Origin: Rhynochetos jubatus
Lineage: Eukaryota; Chordata; Aves; Eurypygiformes; Rhynochetidae
DNA: 64,000 bases
NCBI GenBank assembly: GCA_027574665.1
Contig: CM050666.1
Coordinates: 2,046,001-2,110,000, forward strand
Direction: 5' to 3'
Under the pieces are notes generated by a model. That model was not told the origin of the DNA and did not search any database. It saw only the letters and a program-made list of their open reading frames with translations. The position numbers were made by a program, and so were the translations under genes. Positions 39,613-53,168 of the stretch are shown here, one piece after another. How positions within the stretch are numbered: the stretch's first letter is position 1; each line of letters opens with the position of its first letter.

Positions 39613-41219
39613 GGCTTTTTCCCCCAAAGCACCCAGGCTTTGCACATGGCTGCTGCCTTTGTTGTCTTTTCATCTTCCATTCATCATCTGCAGCTCCCGT
39701 TTGAGGCCAGCCAGCATTTCCAGCCTGACAATTAACAGTTGCAATTACGAGTTGCAGAGGTAGGTGTTTCCCCTCCGAGGGGAACTTGCATGAGAGAGAG
39801 TGTCCCACTGAGGGAGCTAATTAGTGCTTCTTAGTAAATGCAGCAGAAAATTGCCCTTGCTGTAATAGGGCTAAGTTTAAAAAGTTGCAAAGTATTAAAT
39901 CAATATTTTTAACTTATTTATGGACAATCCCAAATTCCTGTCAAAAAATGAAAGTACATGAATTTTAAGTGTTTGTTGCACAGACTGTGCTTTTCAGAGC
40001 TGCTAAGCAGTTTAGAAAATCAGGTAAACAGTAAGGAAAAAGTATGTATCCAGTACAGGATTTTTTTCTCCCCATACATTTTACGGAAAGGGTTGCTATG
40101 TGAAAGGTAGGATATTAGGGTTTGTCCACAGAAAAGAACCATACCAATAACACAGCTAAGGTGATGCTGCATCAAAATATTTCTGTTGAGCTCTCAAATT
40201 CTTTAGTGAATGAAGAAATGGTAGAAGCTGGGAAATAATGGGAAAAGATGACCAGGACCTGAGCAGAAAAAAAAAAAACCACTGCAAAAATCAAAACAAA
40301 CAACCAGTGACAGAGGGTGTTTTCACTGACTTGTAGCTCCTGAATTCAGATATGCTACTGGTGTCCAAAAATGGCATTTCATGTCTTGTGCAGTGAATGT
40401 CACTATGAAATTAACAGTGAAAATATGTATTTTACAAATAAGACTGTCACAGTATCTGCAGGGGAAAATATATTTAGATACTACTCTGCTTGTTTCTAAA
40501 AGTGATCTAATGTTGCAAGCGAAACAAGAAAAGACTCCAACAATGTCTGCCTGGTGATGAGAAATTATTAATATAATACCCGCTGGAATAGCTTCCTAGG
40601 CATTCCCAGGACAGCTGGATAGATTGTACACTGTACAGAGATGTAGCACTGTGCAAATAAAACAATGAAGAAAGAAGGAAGTGTTATTGATGGATATTAT
40701 TTCTCCCTTTACTTGATCATAACAGTTTTATATCTGTGTAAAAATGAATCCTAGTTTGTAATGTGGTCTCTGGGAGTTGTATTTATTCTGTTTATTGGTA
40801 TCAGGAACTTATTACTTTGCATAAATTATTCACGTGAATTAGACATGCTTATGATACTCCCATTATTTGTGTTTGGAGAGATGGGTAGCTGAAAGCCACT
40901 GCAATACCTTTTTTTTTTTTTTTTTGAGAAAGAACTTTTGTCAGTCATGGGACATGAGAAAATCTCAGTGTGAATGGGATCACACAGCTTACTCTGCACA
41001 CCACAAAATGCTCCTGGCCACATAAACCGTGAGGGTCTTGGGGCAACTTTACCACGCATGGTAGAGCACATATTGCAAAGCTTGCCTGTCCAGCACTGAT
41101 GGAGCTCCATGGGGCTCCATGGGGGAACAGCAAGGGCCCTCGAAGCAGTAAAGGGTATTAGGGGAGTCGCTCTAACCTAGCAAGGTACAGGTTTATCCCA
41201 CAGTCTTTAAACATGGAGG
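39613..41219. other. AT-rich intergenic DNA beside the CpG-rich patch
   Basis: Mostly AT-rich. 39795-39960 has dense TAATTAG- and TTAAATCAATATTTTTAA-like words. An A-run lies near 40269-40280 and a T-run of 17 at 40909-40925. No gene recognised. Confidence 0.5.
40909..40925 (+). repeat. Poly-T run
   Basis: Seventeen T. It may be the tail of a minus-strand retroposed copy, but no such copy is recognisable next to it. Confidence 0.8.
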
Positions 41220-41370
41220 ATTCCGTGCAGATACAGCATTTAGGTAAAAATCTAACATCTTGCTGGAGCATCTGTTCTTTAGCCATAAAAAAGGGGCTGG
41301 ATGGCTATTGCTCTATGATCAGCAGGAGATCAGAAAAGATCAGCATAATAGCCTCCTCTGGTAATTAATT
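41220..41370 (+). repeat. Possible CR1-type LINE 3' end
   Basis: GGGGCTGGATGGCTATTGCTCTATGATCAGCAGGAGATCAGAAAAGATCAGCATAATAGCC-type wording (41293-41352) resembles the CR1 3' UTR, which normally reads 'GGACTAGATGATC...GGTCCCTTC'. The match is loose and could be partly coincidental. Confidence 0.45.
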
Positions 41371-44300
41371 TGTAACAGGGAAGTACAAGCAGTTCATTCA
41401 GTGGTCTCCCCTGGCAAATGGTTAGGAGACAAATGGCAGGAGGAGCCCATGAGTAGCAAACCACTGGGATTGTGCCTATAGCTGCTGCTTGACCCATGGT
41501 TCACCCATCAGGGACACATGTTGGGTTCTTGGCCTTGGCGACGGGGTCTTTTGCAAACCAGTTAGCTTCTATTTCCCTCTGCATGCAGTTGGTATTTGTT
41601 CTGAAACCATTTTTTTTCCTAATGTGGTTGAATTTGATTAAAATACTACTCAAGTTTGGTTCTGATCTTGAGAGATGGATTTGGCAGTGGTGCTGCTGTG
41701 CAGCTGGATCCCATGCAGCTGGAAGGAAGGGTGCTTGCTCTGCTGCCGCACCCTTCACCCTGGGTGCTTTTTCTTTCCCAGAGCTGTTGTTTATGTACAA
41801 GGCTTCCCCCAAGCAGCTGCTGTACTGTTGCCTTTTTGCAAGTGGTAATTCACAAGATCTGGCTGACGTGCACATTTTTGGAGAGTTCTTGGAAGTGCTA
41901 GACTGTTTTTTTGTTCATCTGAGCCACGTGCCTGTCCCACTGCAGCTGGACCTTCATTAACCATACCCTGGTGGTGGTGCATTCAGCAAGCTGCAAAATG
42001 TTTTTGCTGCAGAACCTACCTTGCTATCCCATCTGGAGCAAAGCTAGAAATTCCCCTGGTGCATCTTTCTCCAGCTGCTGGGCACAATTTCTGTACAGCA
42101 CCCAAATCTCACACCTGCACAGTGGTGTGGTAAACACAACAGCCCTGTCCACCCTGGTTTGGGTGAAGAGCAGAGAGAGCCCACACTGAGACCCTTGATA
42201 GTTTTATTATAGGAAGAGAGTAGCTCTCCAGGAACACTGCAGGCACCAGATTGCAGCACCAGGGGCTGGGTATAAATTTTTAGCTGTCAAGTGGCTCAAT
42301 CCTCCTCCAGAAGCCTGGGAAGCAGTGGGTAAACTGGCCAGGTGCTCTGTGACTTGTTCGTTTCCACTGACAAGGGAAGAACAGAGTATCCTGACAGAAG
42401 TCACCCTTCACTGATGATGGAAAACATAAGGGCAGCAAAGGAAAGAAATTTATTATGCAGTAATTAGCAGCTTCTTTCTCAAAGCCCACAGGAATCACTT
42501 AAAATCTTCCTCTCAATGAGGAAGCTGATAAGGAAGTCACTTCCTTCCCCTCTGGAGTGGTGTCATCCCACATGGCAAATCTTAGATCATGCCAGGTAGC
42601 AAACCACCATCCAGGCTGCATGGCCCAGCAGAGTGAACTGCCCACCACCCTCACCTCCTAGCTGCTCTGGTGGGGTCTGTCCTCAGTCCCAAACCATCCA
42701 ACTTCCTCACAGCTGAGATGGAATGAGGTACAGTACTCTTAAAAAACTGGAGAGATGGCCAATCCCATAAGGCAGGCTCAAATGAACAATATGCATCTTA
42801 ACCCTTCAGACACAGGGACTTAAATCAGGGCACAGACAGAACAGATCATACATGCAATATGAGCAATGGTAAAGCCATGACCCCACAAATGACTTGGAGA
42901 TCATCTGAGAAACCACCTAATGGAAATTCGCTCTAAGGAAACTGGGATAGTGAACATGAGCCAAGAATTCATTCAAAGGGAAATGATAACTGGACAGAAA
43001 GAGGTGGTGTGATTTCTGCATGCAATATTAGGGAGAGCAAGATACTAGATCTGTATCTGATATCCACATTGTTAAAGTATGTTGTCAATCTGGATAAGGT
43101 AGACAAAGACTTGCAAGGATGAGTCAAGGTTTGGGTGACAAACAGGAAGAGCTCCATATTTCAGTTTATTAAAATTTATGTATAATAGTCACAGCATAAA
43201 AATCCACCCATAAGGTGCAGATTACTGATAGCAAACCAGTGTCTAATTTTGCAGATAAGGACAGATCAAAATCCAGTGGTGGGAAATTGCATCTGAAATG
43301 GATGCACAGACTGCAATTTATGATAATGTTAGCTATTTAAGAAGTGCTGGACTTTTTGTTAGACCCACTGAAAAATTAGACACACTGAAGCTGTGCACTG
43401 TGGGTTCCAGCCTGGAAGGGCTGGATCTTGCAGAGAAATCTAGAGCTCTGTGGCTGCACAAAGTCCAAAGCAGCATATTTTTTAGGCAGCAGCCTGAGAT
43501 GACATTTTAGAACTGAAATTTAAGATATGTGCTCCTGTATTACACCCATGTAACGCATGTCCAACTCCCATGTTTTCATGAGTGTTGCCTTGGTGAACCC
43601 TAATTTTCAGTTTGTTCAGAGGAGGAAATGCTAAGCCATAAGTACACATTTCAGGAAGAAATAGTAAAGTCAACCTGTGTGGGATGTCAGGCTGGGCCAT
43701 ATGGGTATGCTTCTCTTACTCTGAGTCCCAAATATTCCCTTCTCGCTGGTGCATCCTTTCACAAATTGTGAGGAATTAGTTACTTATCCTAGATATAAAA
43801 GTCAAGGGCAAACGAAGATCAAGATTGCTGGTGTCAGACTCTTCCTTCCAAGAGGTAATTTGCTTCCACAGATTGTCCCTTTCCATGAAGAAGAAAATGG
43901 CAGCAAAGGGACATAGTGGAAACCCCAATGGAAATCAACCCAAGAATCAACAAAGAAACACAATTCCTATGCATCCTGCCTGGCATCTACATCCCCAATC
44001 ATCACTTTGCAAGTGATAGGTGGCTTGAACAGACACAGTGCAACCTCTGTGCTGTCTGCAATTGTGAATCCTCTTGCATGAAAGAGGGCTGTAAAGTTTG
44101 CTGGAAGGAAGGTGTGAACCTGCAGTTAACAGCCTTGGAAAGCTTTTTCCTTTACCACACTGAACTTGCAATGCATTTGCTTCCTGTTTTCTGAATTTCT
44201 CTGAATTACGCGTGCTCATTTACTAAAAGAAATGGCAGAAACAAGAATAGAGCTGTTCTCAAATGCACATACTAAAAAAACCCCACCAGGATATCTCTAA

Positions 44301-47300
44301 GAAATTACAAATATTTAATCATTAACAGCTTTGGGCCAGAATCGGTCAGATCACCTCTGTAATAAGTCTAATTGGGAACAGCCCTTGATAGAGGTGGTGG
44401 ACTCTCATTCAGCTCATGCCTACTCTGAAGGTTACACTCACTTTCCTAGAAACATCAATGATGGCTGTGACGTGTGGTTTTGCTTGCATTTCATTTTTCT
44501 TTGCTAACCTCTGCACCAGAGCACAGTTTTCCATGAATCTCCAAGCTATGTGCATTCTCTGAATCACAGCCCCATCCCTCCCTTACTGCTCCAGGGAAAG
44601 GAGCTCAAGAAATAATTAACTCCACTGCTTCCTGTAAAATCACTTGTTTTCCTGGGCCCTGGAAGGCAGGAGCTGGCAACATTGTGTTTATTTTAGTGAC
44701 AGCTCAGATCTTTCACCTCTTTCTGCTGTTTTTGCAAATGGAAGGCAAGACTGCCCTGTCTGATTGTCATGAGTGGAGATAGGCAAGTAAGTGTTTTCAT
44801 GATTTGGCCAGTGATGCAGAAAAAAATAATTGTTTGGGGTTGACCAACTTTACAGAGTTTTTGGTAAAGTGAAACAGGTCCTGTTGGGTTAAAATGCCAA
44901 ATTAAACACTTCCTCTGACAATAAGTGAATTGTTTTATCATGGGAGAGTTGGTTTTAATCTGATTTAAAGGAGCGGGGAGTTCTACTGCATAGCTGCTCA
45001 CCTGGCTTGTGTTGGAGCTGGGGTGGGAACCCAGCACTCCTGTGACTTGAGAGAGAGCTATAGGCTGGATGGAAACAACCTACACTGGTCTGTGGGGCAA
45101 AAAGGACAGGACCTTCTCCTCCTGAACTCATCCAGTCATGTGGGGCAGAGTGCTCCCTCCTGGTGTATGGGTATGTGTCAGAGCGACTGGGGTCCTGGCA
45201 GGATTCACCTGCCCGAACATTGATGCAGAGTAGAGATGTCTCCATCTGACTAATTATCTAGACTCCCATTATGGTCAACAGTGAGACATCACCTCTGCCA
45301 GAAAGCCATCAATCTTGCTACTGGGGCAATATATAAGTAGGCAGAAGTAGATTTGGGTGCTGAAACCTGTATTTTTCTTTAACTTCACTATAGAAGTATC
45401 TGGGCTGATAAATGCCTCCTTCTCTTGCACCTCCCCTAGTTTCCAGCTTTACTGCTGAAATACTGGCTGCAGGACTGGCAGAGCACTGGTTAATGCCCTA
45501 CCCCTGGGTTGAGGTGTGAAGGATACGGTTCACCCACACACGCACCTGGATACTGCACTACTCAGCACAGACAGCACCTCTTCCAGCTTCAGAACCAAGC
45601 ATGCTCACTGCAGTTTTATACCTGCATCTCCTCAGAACTCCAGCATCCTTATTTGGGAAAAGTGGCAGATTTTTTCTCAGATAGTATAATTAATGAATTT
45701 CAATTATGCTTTATGGTGCTTCCCCAGCCCTGAGACGTGGCCATCACAGTCAGTCACAGCACTGGGACTATGCCTTTCTTGACAAATGCTCTGCCATTTT
45801 GGGTACTGCTGAAATGAGTTTGGAAAAGGAGACAAGAAAGAAGTGACCATAGCTGGAGACCACTAGAGAGGAAGACTTTCCTAGGAAGGCAGATGCCTGT
45901 AGTTACCATCTGAACAAGGCAGAAATTCACCTTCCCACAGGCTGGGATTTAATCTCTGCTGTGCAAAGTGAAGCTGAGGCCAACAGAAGAGTGGGACACT
46001 CAGAGCAAAGGCACTGGACAGCTGTAGCACCAAAACACACCCCACTTGTAGGCTTGGTTTGTAAGCTTCTCTTCTCCCTCTGCCACTTGGTTGTTGATTC
46101 ACTGAATCCTAACTGTGACTGTTAGGCTTTCTGACTCGAAGCTGTGTTTTCTCAGGATTAGGAGCATGAAAAAGGTTGTCTGCTCCTGGGAAAGAGAAAT
46201 ATTTGGTTTAGCCTCTTCCCACAATAAATGTAGATTCAGAAACTTTGCTTACCCAACCAGGCATTACTCCCTTCCTTCTATTTTTTTTTCTTTTCATTAT
46301 CATCTGCCCAGGAAATGGAAGCACTCTTCTGCCTTCCCATGTAATGGAAATCTTACAAGAAAAGATGGGATTTGTACTGTGTTGTGAAGGCATAGACTTG
46401 GGGACTGTCTTCCACAGGCTGGGATCTCTCCTTCCTACCCAAGATGCTCAGCTCCTGTGGAGAAGTGAGGGATGCAGTGAGCAGCGCCAGTGGTGATGTT
46501 CATTGGCCTCCTCACATGGACTGCACACTGGTTGCTGTGGTCTCTGTCAGTGTATAGCACACACACAGCATAGCACTTCCATGTATTTTTGGCTCACAGT
46601 GTGTCCATCCTCTTCCATGTCCTTCAGCACTAAAAGTATTTGCTTCATCTTTAAAGACCTCTCCCATTTTCTGCTGGGACTTCCATGAAGGGCTTCAGCG
46701 TGGACATCCCAGTGGAGCACTGGTCCATCACAACCATCCCAAGCACATGGAGATGGTGAGTAGATTTGGGGAGGGAGGACAGCAACATGATCATGAAGAA
46801 AGCACTAGCATACTGGAACTTAATGAGAATGACGTAGAGGTACAACCGACACACTGCCCATCAGTAGCATATGACAAAATATTAAACATGGCAATTTTTC
46901 AGTGTGTCAAGGGCTTTTAACAGGAAAAATAGCTGAGTATGGAGAACGCCCCTTCAGTTCCCAGCACTGAACACCCCACATTTCATCACAAAAGGACTTT
47001 CCACTTGAAAGGAAGAAGGAAGAAGTGTTTCTGACTAATTTGCTGACTAAATATTTACTAAAATAGATTGTAGCAATAAAAGTCAAAAGCTCCCCGATGT
47101 TAAAATGCAAATTGAAGAGCTAGAAAGTACAAAAGATGAGGTTATGTTGAAAACTTTTACTCTTGTTTATAGACCCAGATTTTTTCATAGAATCAGAGAA
47201 TTTAATTCCAAGCTAAAGCAAAACCGAGACTGAAAGTTTTTTGAAAACCAGAAAAGTAAAGAAGAATTTTTTTCAGTTAAAGTGAAAATTTGCTTGACAA

Positions 47301-49849
47301 ATCACAAACTTAAAATTGAAACATCCTTTTTTTTTTTTTTTTAATTAACCTCAAACTATAAAAAGCACAATGATTGGAAACCAAAGAATATGACATTGCC
47401 CATGTGCCTTTAATAAATGCACAAGCTGCAAAACAAATATGGATTCGCAAAACACGTCGTTGTTAACACATTTGCGTTTTCACTGACTGAAAGTATTCCT
47501 ACAAAATTTCAGCCAATTCCTGCTCTAATATTCTGCCTTCTTAATGCAATCATTTAATACTGATTTAAAGTCTGTGAAATGAAGGATGAAGAGCTGAATT
47601 TCTCTGTAACCTTTTGATTTTCTATATTCTGACTTCGGTCCATTTGATACATAACATCCACATTTCAGTAACATAAGGGATTTTTTACATTTATTTTCAT
47701 AATTTAATATTTGTTTTAGAAAAAGGAGGGGAGGGAAAGCTGCCAGGGCTTAATCATGCAGCAATCTTGAATCTTACCATGACTGGGGGAGGAAAAGAAG
47801 GTTTGGCATCTTTGCTGAAGTGCTAATTTGCATTGAGGAGGATCTTTACCCTTCGCAGCTAAAAAAGATGAAGTGCTAACTTCCAAAGTGACATTTTGGA
47901 ATTAGTGTGGAGGTTCCCACACTGCTGGGGCTGCTTTTAATGTTCTGTTTCTTTTATTAAATCAGGGATGGCAAATTTGTCCAAAGGAATAAATGTTGTG
48001 GGGGGAGGTGGTGGTGGTGTATAACTCAGGAAGGGAAGTTTATTCCCACAAATACATTGCTAAGGTAGCAAAAGCCATGACTCTGGAAACTTGGGAGGTG
48101 GAAGGCACTGGCTGCCAAGGCACATGTTCCTCACCACCATTTTTTGAAGTTCCCCTTGTCCCCTACCAAAGGGCCCTTCTGGGCCAAAATCAAGAGAGAC
48201 AAAAAGAGCTGAATTTACCCAGCGGGTGGCAAATGCTCTAAAGTCTGTGGCTGAGGCTGTTTCACAGCTCAGTTCCCCAGTGTTAGGACATTTTGCTTCA
48301 GCTCTGTCACAGGGCATCTGTGACCTGTGTGGACAACTAAAGCTGCTTTTGGCCAAAGCTTCATTCAATAGCCATTCGGAGTGAGCACTGCAAAACATGT
48401 CCTTGTTTTGCAGCTCTGCCTGGGACAGGGTCAGGTACAGCTTTTGTGGCTGGACATTCAGCCTGTGCTTTCTACTAACAGCATCCTGGTACACACACAT
48501 CACCATGATGCTGGGTTTCTGCATGGTGCTGCCTTCGTTCCACAGGGACTTCCACAAGCTCCTAGCTTTGGTGACCAAGCACATCCAGATGGGTCTGTGT
48601 GTGTGAGTATCAATGTATGTGCATGTGGGTGATCACAAGGTGGGGAGATACTCCCCTTGTCTACTCTGCGTCTACAACCCACTCACCCTGGCAGTCTCCT
48701 TGTAGGTTGAAGGGTCAGGACAGTGTCTTTAATAATCCAGGTGGTTTCTTTCTAGTTACAATTCCATAAGCATTTCTCTTCATCAAACATTAATGAGAAG
48801 CCTGAGTAATGGCCATCCATGTGATGCCAGTATGGTGTGCCTCTTGCAGCTCTTGGCTCATGCCAGTCCAAAACCTTTATTCCAGGAGTTTATGTAGTGT
48901 GCTCAGCACCTGGATCAGAGGAGCTCACATGGATTAGCAAATTCAATTGCTGTCATGAAAGCGGTAAGCAGAAGCCATTTCTCCTTAGTTCTCATAAACA
49001 GGTGCAGAAAGCTTCTCTAATAATATTTATTTGTGGGTTACAGAATCTGTGCACCAGAAAGGCATGGCTCTGGGCAGAAAAGGAATTTGTAGTTGTGTTT
49101 TAAACTGTCTGGTAGAGGGGAGAGATTTTTCCAGCCTTTGAAGGACTTTGGCCATTTTTAGAAATACCATGGTGGAGAGGAGGGCCAAGAACACTGGTGG
49201 CATCATGGAGATTGGGTTGCATACATGGTGCTTAAAAGCTATACTCCCATTTCACTCCCCTTCTCAGTGCCCCGCAGCCAAGATGGATCTTAAAAGAGAC
49301 AAACACACTGTTTTGAGGCTTGGAATATGCCTGTTTTGGATTTATAGGTAATTCCAGACTCTGCTGGAAGGAACTGGTCACAACAGAGATGGCAGGTAGC
49401 ATTAGGGGATTATTTTATCCCCAAGGCTTTTTGGAATTTATGGGGAAAAAAATCAAAACTAGAAGAAAATTACATAGGAGTCCTTAAACTCTTTAAAAAG
49501 CTCCTGTCTGCCATATGATTAATTTCCAAGCCTGGTCACTAGGGACTGGTAGGAAATCTAGGCAGATGATATAGCCTGCTTCTTTCATGCATGGCTGATT
49601 GAGACTGTCCCAGCTGGCTGCAAAGGCCAACTTGAAGGAACTATTTTCTACTACTCACTGGGACATTCTATTAGTCATCTGGGCATTTGCGTTCACATGG
49701 AAATAAGGCAGAAAATGGCAAAGATTCCTCTAATCCTCAGGTCTGCTCAGTCCTTCAGCAGCTGATAGTCTGGAAAAAGAGAGGCCATCAGGAAACCTGC
49801 TGAAGACCTGGAGGAGCCAAGAGCTGACCAAAGAGTGGGGAAGTGCTCG
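41371..49849. other. Intergenic DNA, no gene recognised
   Basis: About 8.5 kb with no supported exon. It contains a T-run of 16 at 47327-47342, an A/T patch with GAAAATTT-like words at 47210-47320, and a smooth AT-rich, conserved-looking stretch at 47440-48000. A 154-codon plus-strand frame at 41496-41960 and a 174-codon minus-strand frame at 48060-48584 match nothing I know. Confidence 0.5.
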
Positions 49850-51010
49850 TTAAGGTAAAGTGACAGCAGAAAACCCCTGTTAGTTCTTTGCACTGGAATA
49901 TGGGGACAATTCTTCACTGAGGCCTTTGGGTGGTGGGAGAAATAAGTCAGAGGAACAACCTCAGCTGAAGTGTCAGTAAGGAGGATTTTAGACTGAACTG
50001 ATGAAGTGAATAATGACAAGTCATCAGGACCAGGTGGTATTCACACAAGCATTGTAAAGGAGCTCAGATATGAGCTTAAATTGTCCTCAGTGCCAAAGGA
50101 ATAGGAGGTAACAAATGAAATGCCAGTTTTCCTGGGGAACCGGGGAAGCTCAGAGCAGTAAGTCTGACTTCTGCACTAGGAAAATTGGAAAAATCTGTAG
50201 TGCAGAATAAATTAGTAGTCTTGGATGTACAGTGAGAAGAAATGCTTCAGACATTCGCCTGAGCTCTTTGAAGGAACTGACAAGCATGTAAAGAAGGGTG
50301 ATCCAGCTTGATACACCGCACATGGATTTCCCAAATGCATACTGCATGTGATCTCATTAGTAGCTCCTCAAGAACTGGTTGCCTTGGCATAAGTCAGAAC
50401 ATATCATAGGTTAAAGGAGAGGAATAAAAAGCAAAAATAAATGAAACTGGTTTCCAGTAGAGTTCCCCAAAGGTCTGTGCTGAGATTTGGGTTGTATCAT
50501 GTTCCTAAACTACCTGAAAAGGGAGCAAATTGAAAGGAAACAACATTTGCATATGATGTGCTGTTACTGCAAACAGTCAAATCTGAAACTGCCTATGAAG
50601 GAATGGAGCAGTATTCAACAATGTAGGAGGGCTGGGAGTGACAAGGGACATACTAGTATTGATAAAGGCAAGAGAAAGCACATGAGGAAATCAATCCTTT
50701 CCACATTAGTACAATGGCAAACTCTAAACTAGCTATTACGGGTCAAGGAGAAGAGATTGACATAGCTGGGAAGGCATTAGAGTACTCTGATCAGCAGGAA
50801 GCAAAGGCCACTTGGTGAGTGTAAGGAGTAAGGACGAGAACAGCTGAAGTGAAATACCCAGGGAGCATTTGCACCCTGAAGGCCATGTGCCTTTCTGGTT
50901 GTGTCATTTCAACAAGACTATAGTAGAATTAAAAAAAAAGGTTTAGAAAAGGGCAGCGACGATGAACAGAGAAATCTGCTCTCATATGAGCAGAAAATCC
51001 TCCAGCTTCA
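49850..51010 (+). repeat. Long CR1-type LINE fragment, degraded reverse-transcriptase ORF2
   Basis: The best repeat match in the window. In order: GACAAGTCATCAGGACCAGGTGGTATTCACACAAG (about 50013-50047), AGCAGTAAGTCTGACTTC (about 50155-50172), AAGGGTGATCCAGCTTGATA (about 50295-50314), AGAGTTCCCCAAAGGTCTGTGCTGAGA (about 50459-50485), TTTGCATATGATGTGCTG (50546-50563, the catalytic box, here F-A-Y-D in place of F-A-D-D), and AGAAAAGGGCAGCGACGATGA (about 50945-50965). Stops and indels break the frame. The 5' part (49850-50005) is assigned with less certainty. Confidence 0.85.
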
Positions 51011-51165
51011 CAAAGAACAAATTTGGTGGCTGTGTGTAGAGTTGGGATGAAGCTGAATGGGGAACATTCATTGTCACCAGTGTTTCTTGGGGTAACTGTC
51101 CAAGACATATCTTCTGAGGATATATGCAGTCCAAACTGCATTTGGCCAATTCAATGTTTTCTTAA

Positions 51166-51233
51166 GTTTTGGTTTTGTTTTATTATTGGGTTTCTTGGGG
51201 TTTTTTGTGGGTTTTTTTGGTTTGGTTTTTTTA
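51166..51233 (+). repeat. T/G-rich low-complexity tract
   Basis: A run of TTTTGG, GGGTTTCTTGGGG and GGGTTTTTTTGG words. Telomere-like in composition but not a TTAGGG array. A/C-rich sequence of the complementary type occurs at 62543-62602. Confidence 0.8.
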
Positions 51234-53030
51234 GCAGGGGTGCTGGGAGTTATGATACTTGAAAGTATGGCACATCCAAACTTCCATGCAGACACAAGCA
51301 CTGGATGCTGCTCACCACCTGACGATGCTCCAGTAAAGATTCATATATCTGAGTCATCCAGGACCACTCTCCATAGGCAAGGAAAACACCTAGAGTCACC
51401 AAGACACGAGTCACCAATTCTTCCTTCAAGCAGGATGAGAGAAATAGGATGCAGCCAAGTGGCAGCCCTGGAGTCCATGCAGCCTGGGAAGACCCTTTCT
51501 TTGATCCAGCAGCATGGATATGGCTGTGTTGCTCAAAGACAAAGCAAACAAATTCCATTTTTTCTCATACTAGGCATGTTCTTGCTTTGGCTCCATCATC
51601 AACAGGTCTTACAGGCATATCCATTTTAAGATCCCAGTGTATCAGATCGAGGGTGATGGTCACATGGAGGTGGTAGTTTCCCAAAGGCCATAGCCAATCC
51701 CTCAGTTCAGGAGGGCAACTTTCAAAATACAAGACTTTTTTTTTTTCCAAGTCCCGAGGCAGCTGTGGCACTCAATGTAATCAAAACCAGAGGACATGGG
51801 TAAACCCCAGCACTAAGGTGCTGACATGTTCAAATTGTGATGTTTCCACTGCCATTACCTTTGTATGCCATGAAGCACCATGGTCCTGGTGCTGGGGCTG
51901 GTGCTGGAGCACATAGCACCATACAGTACTACTGCTACTCCTTCTACTCATGATAGTAGTCAGGATCTTGCAGGGATTGACATTCAAACTGAACTTGTCC
52001 CGAATGGGATTCCTGGTGAACACTCTGATACAGAATCTCATTAGCAAACACAGCTCATTACCCTGTCAGCATCAGTAGCAAACACAGCAGTTGCTTCATG
52101 GAGATATCACATTAACTGCTTAACTTTTTGTTACAAATATACCATGGTTCATTATCTTTTATATGAATCCACCTCTCCCGTGTTTTTAAGACCCTGTGAA
52201 ATAGGCATTTGTTATCTGCTTTTTGCTCATGCAGTACCTAATTCTCCAATTATAAATTTGTATTGGAGCCCCCATACATGAAGCCTGAGGCCAAAACCCT
52301 CTGCACAGGGCACAGGGTTCCCAGATGACCAGATCTTTGCCTTTGAAAGGGCTTTTTGTAAAGCCTTTGGTGGCAGGATGAAAGTGTCAGCATTTTTCTC
52401 AGCATCACCTACCTGCCTTTCCATTACAAAGTGGGGATGATTTTGCTCTCAGAAAAAGTAAAATTAAGAAATGAGCAAACAGTCCCTTTGATGTTAAGGA
52501 AACCTGAAATGTTCTATGATGTGTCGATTCTTCCTAGAGACTGCTAACAGCATCTTCGTCCATTGCCTTGGTGTCCTGGGAACTCAGACTGGGTATTACG
52601 AGAACTGGGACAGACTCTGATGCAGGGATCAGGGAAACCTCTGAAAAGCCTAAATCCTGTTTATGTAGCTCTCTTGATGGTGTCCATAGCGTAAAGTGAT
52701 CTGCTGTTTAACAGGCATTCACTTGGAATAACTAGCACAGCTCATGCGTTCTAATGCACCATCACAAAGTCATGCCAATCAAACATTTATAACATGCCAT
52801 CAATTATTCTGTACACAGAACAGTGCCCAAAGATTTATGGCAACACCAGTTCCTTCAGGCCTGTTCCATTAATATGCTACTAATTTGATAACGATCAATA
52901 TTTGAGGGAGACTATTACACTCATTATAGCTCCACGTCCCAGTAAATATGGGAAGTCCAGGTGCCTAACTGCAGTCCACCATCATAAGAATTTCATCATG
53001 CTTTGGGGAAAAAAAGAAAAAAAAGGAACA

Positions 53031-53045
53031 CCCCCCCCACCCCCC
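53031..53045 (+). repeat. C-run cluster
   Basis: Eight C, one A and six C, preceded by A-rich DNA. The minus strand is a G-run of the type that can form a quadruplex. Confidence 0.8.
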
Positions 53046-53168
53046 AAAAACAGCTAGGAGGAAATAAAGATGAAGAACTACTTAATGACCTCTTCAGGGA
53101 CTACAAGTATTTCAGAACAAATTCAACAGCAATTTCTGTGATGTGCAGAAGAGAGGCTGGGGGGAAGG

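Larger units (their letters stand above)
51011..53168. other. Intergenic DNA, no gene recognised
   Basis: Contains the GT-rich tract 51166-51233 and the C-run cluster 53031-53045. Nothing else recognised; the 147-codon frame starting at 51186 begins inside the GT tract and is a chance frame. Confidence 0.5.

Noticed and set aside
41496-41960. Plus-strand open frame of 154 codons with hydrophobic and Cys-rich stretches
   Set aside because: The hydrophobic part is encoded by a T-rich run and does not form a clean membrane segment; no family match.
47188-47215. CR1 3'-end repeat tail (CATAGAATCAGAGAATTT)
   Set aside because: Only one imperfect unit resembling the CR1 tail and no neighbouring CR1 body; too weak to call.
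48060-48584. Minus-strand open frame of 174 codons
   Set aside because: Ordinary sequence with no domain; overlapping plus-strand frames; no promoter or splice support.
51166-51233. Interstitial telomere repeat
   Set aside because: The tract is T/G-rich, but there is no TTAGGG unit repeated in tandem.
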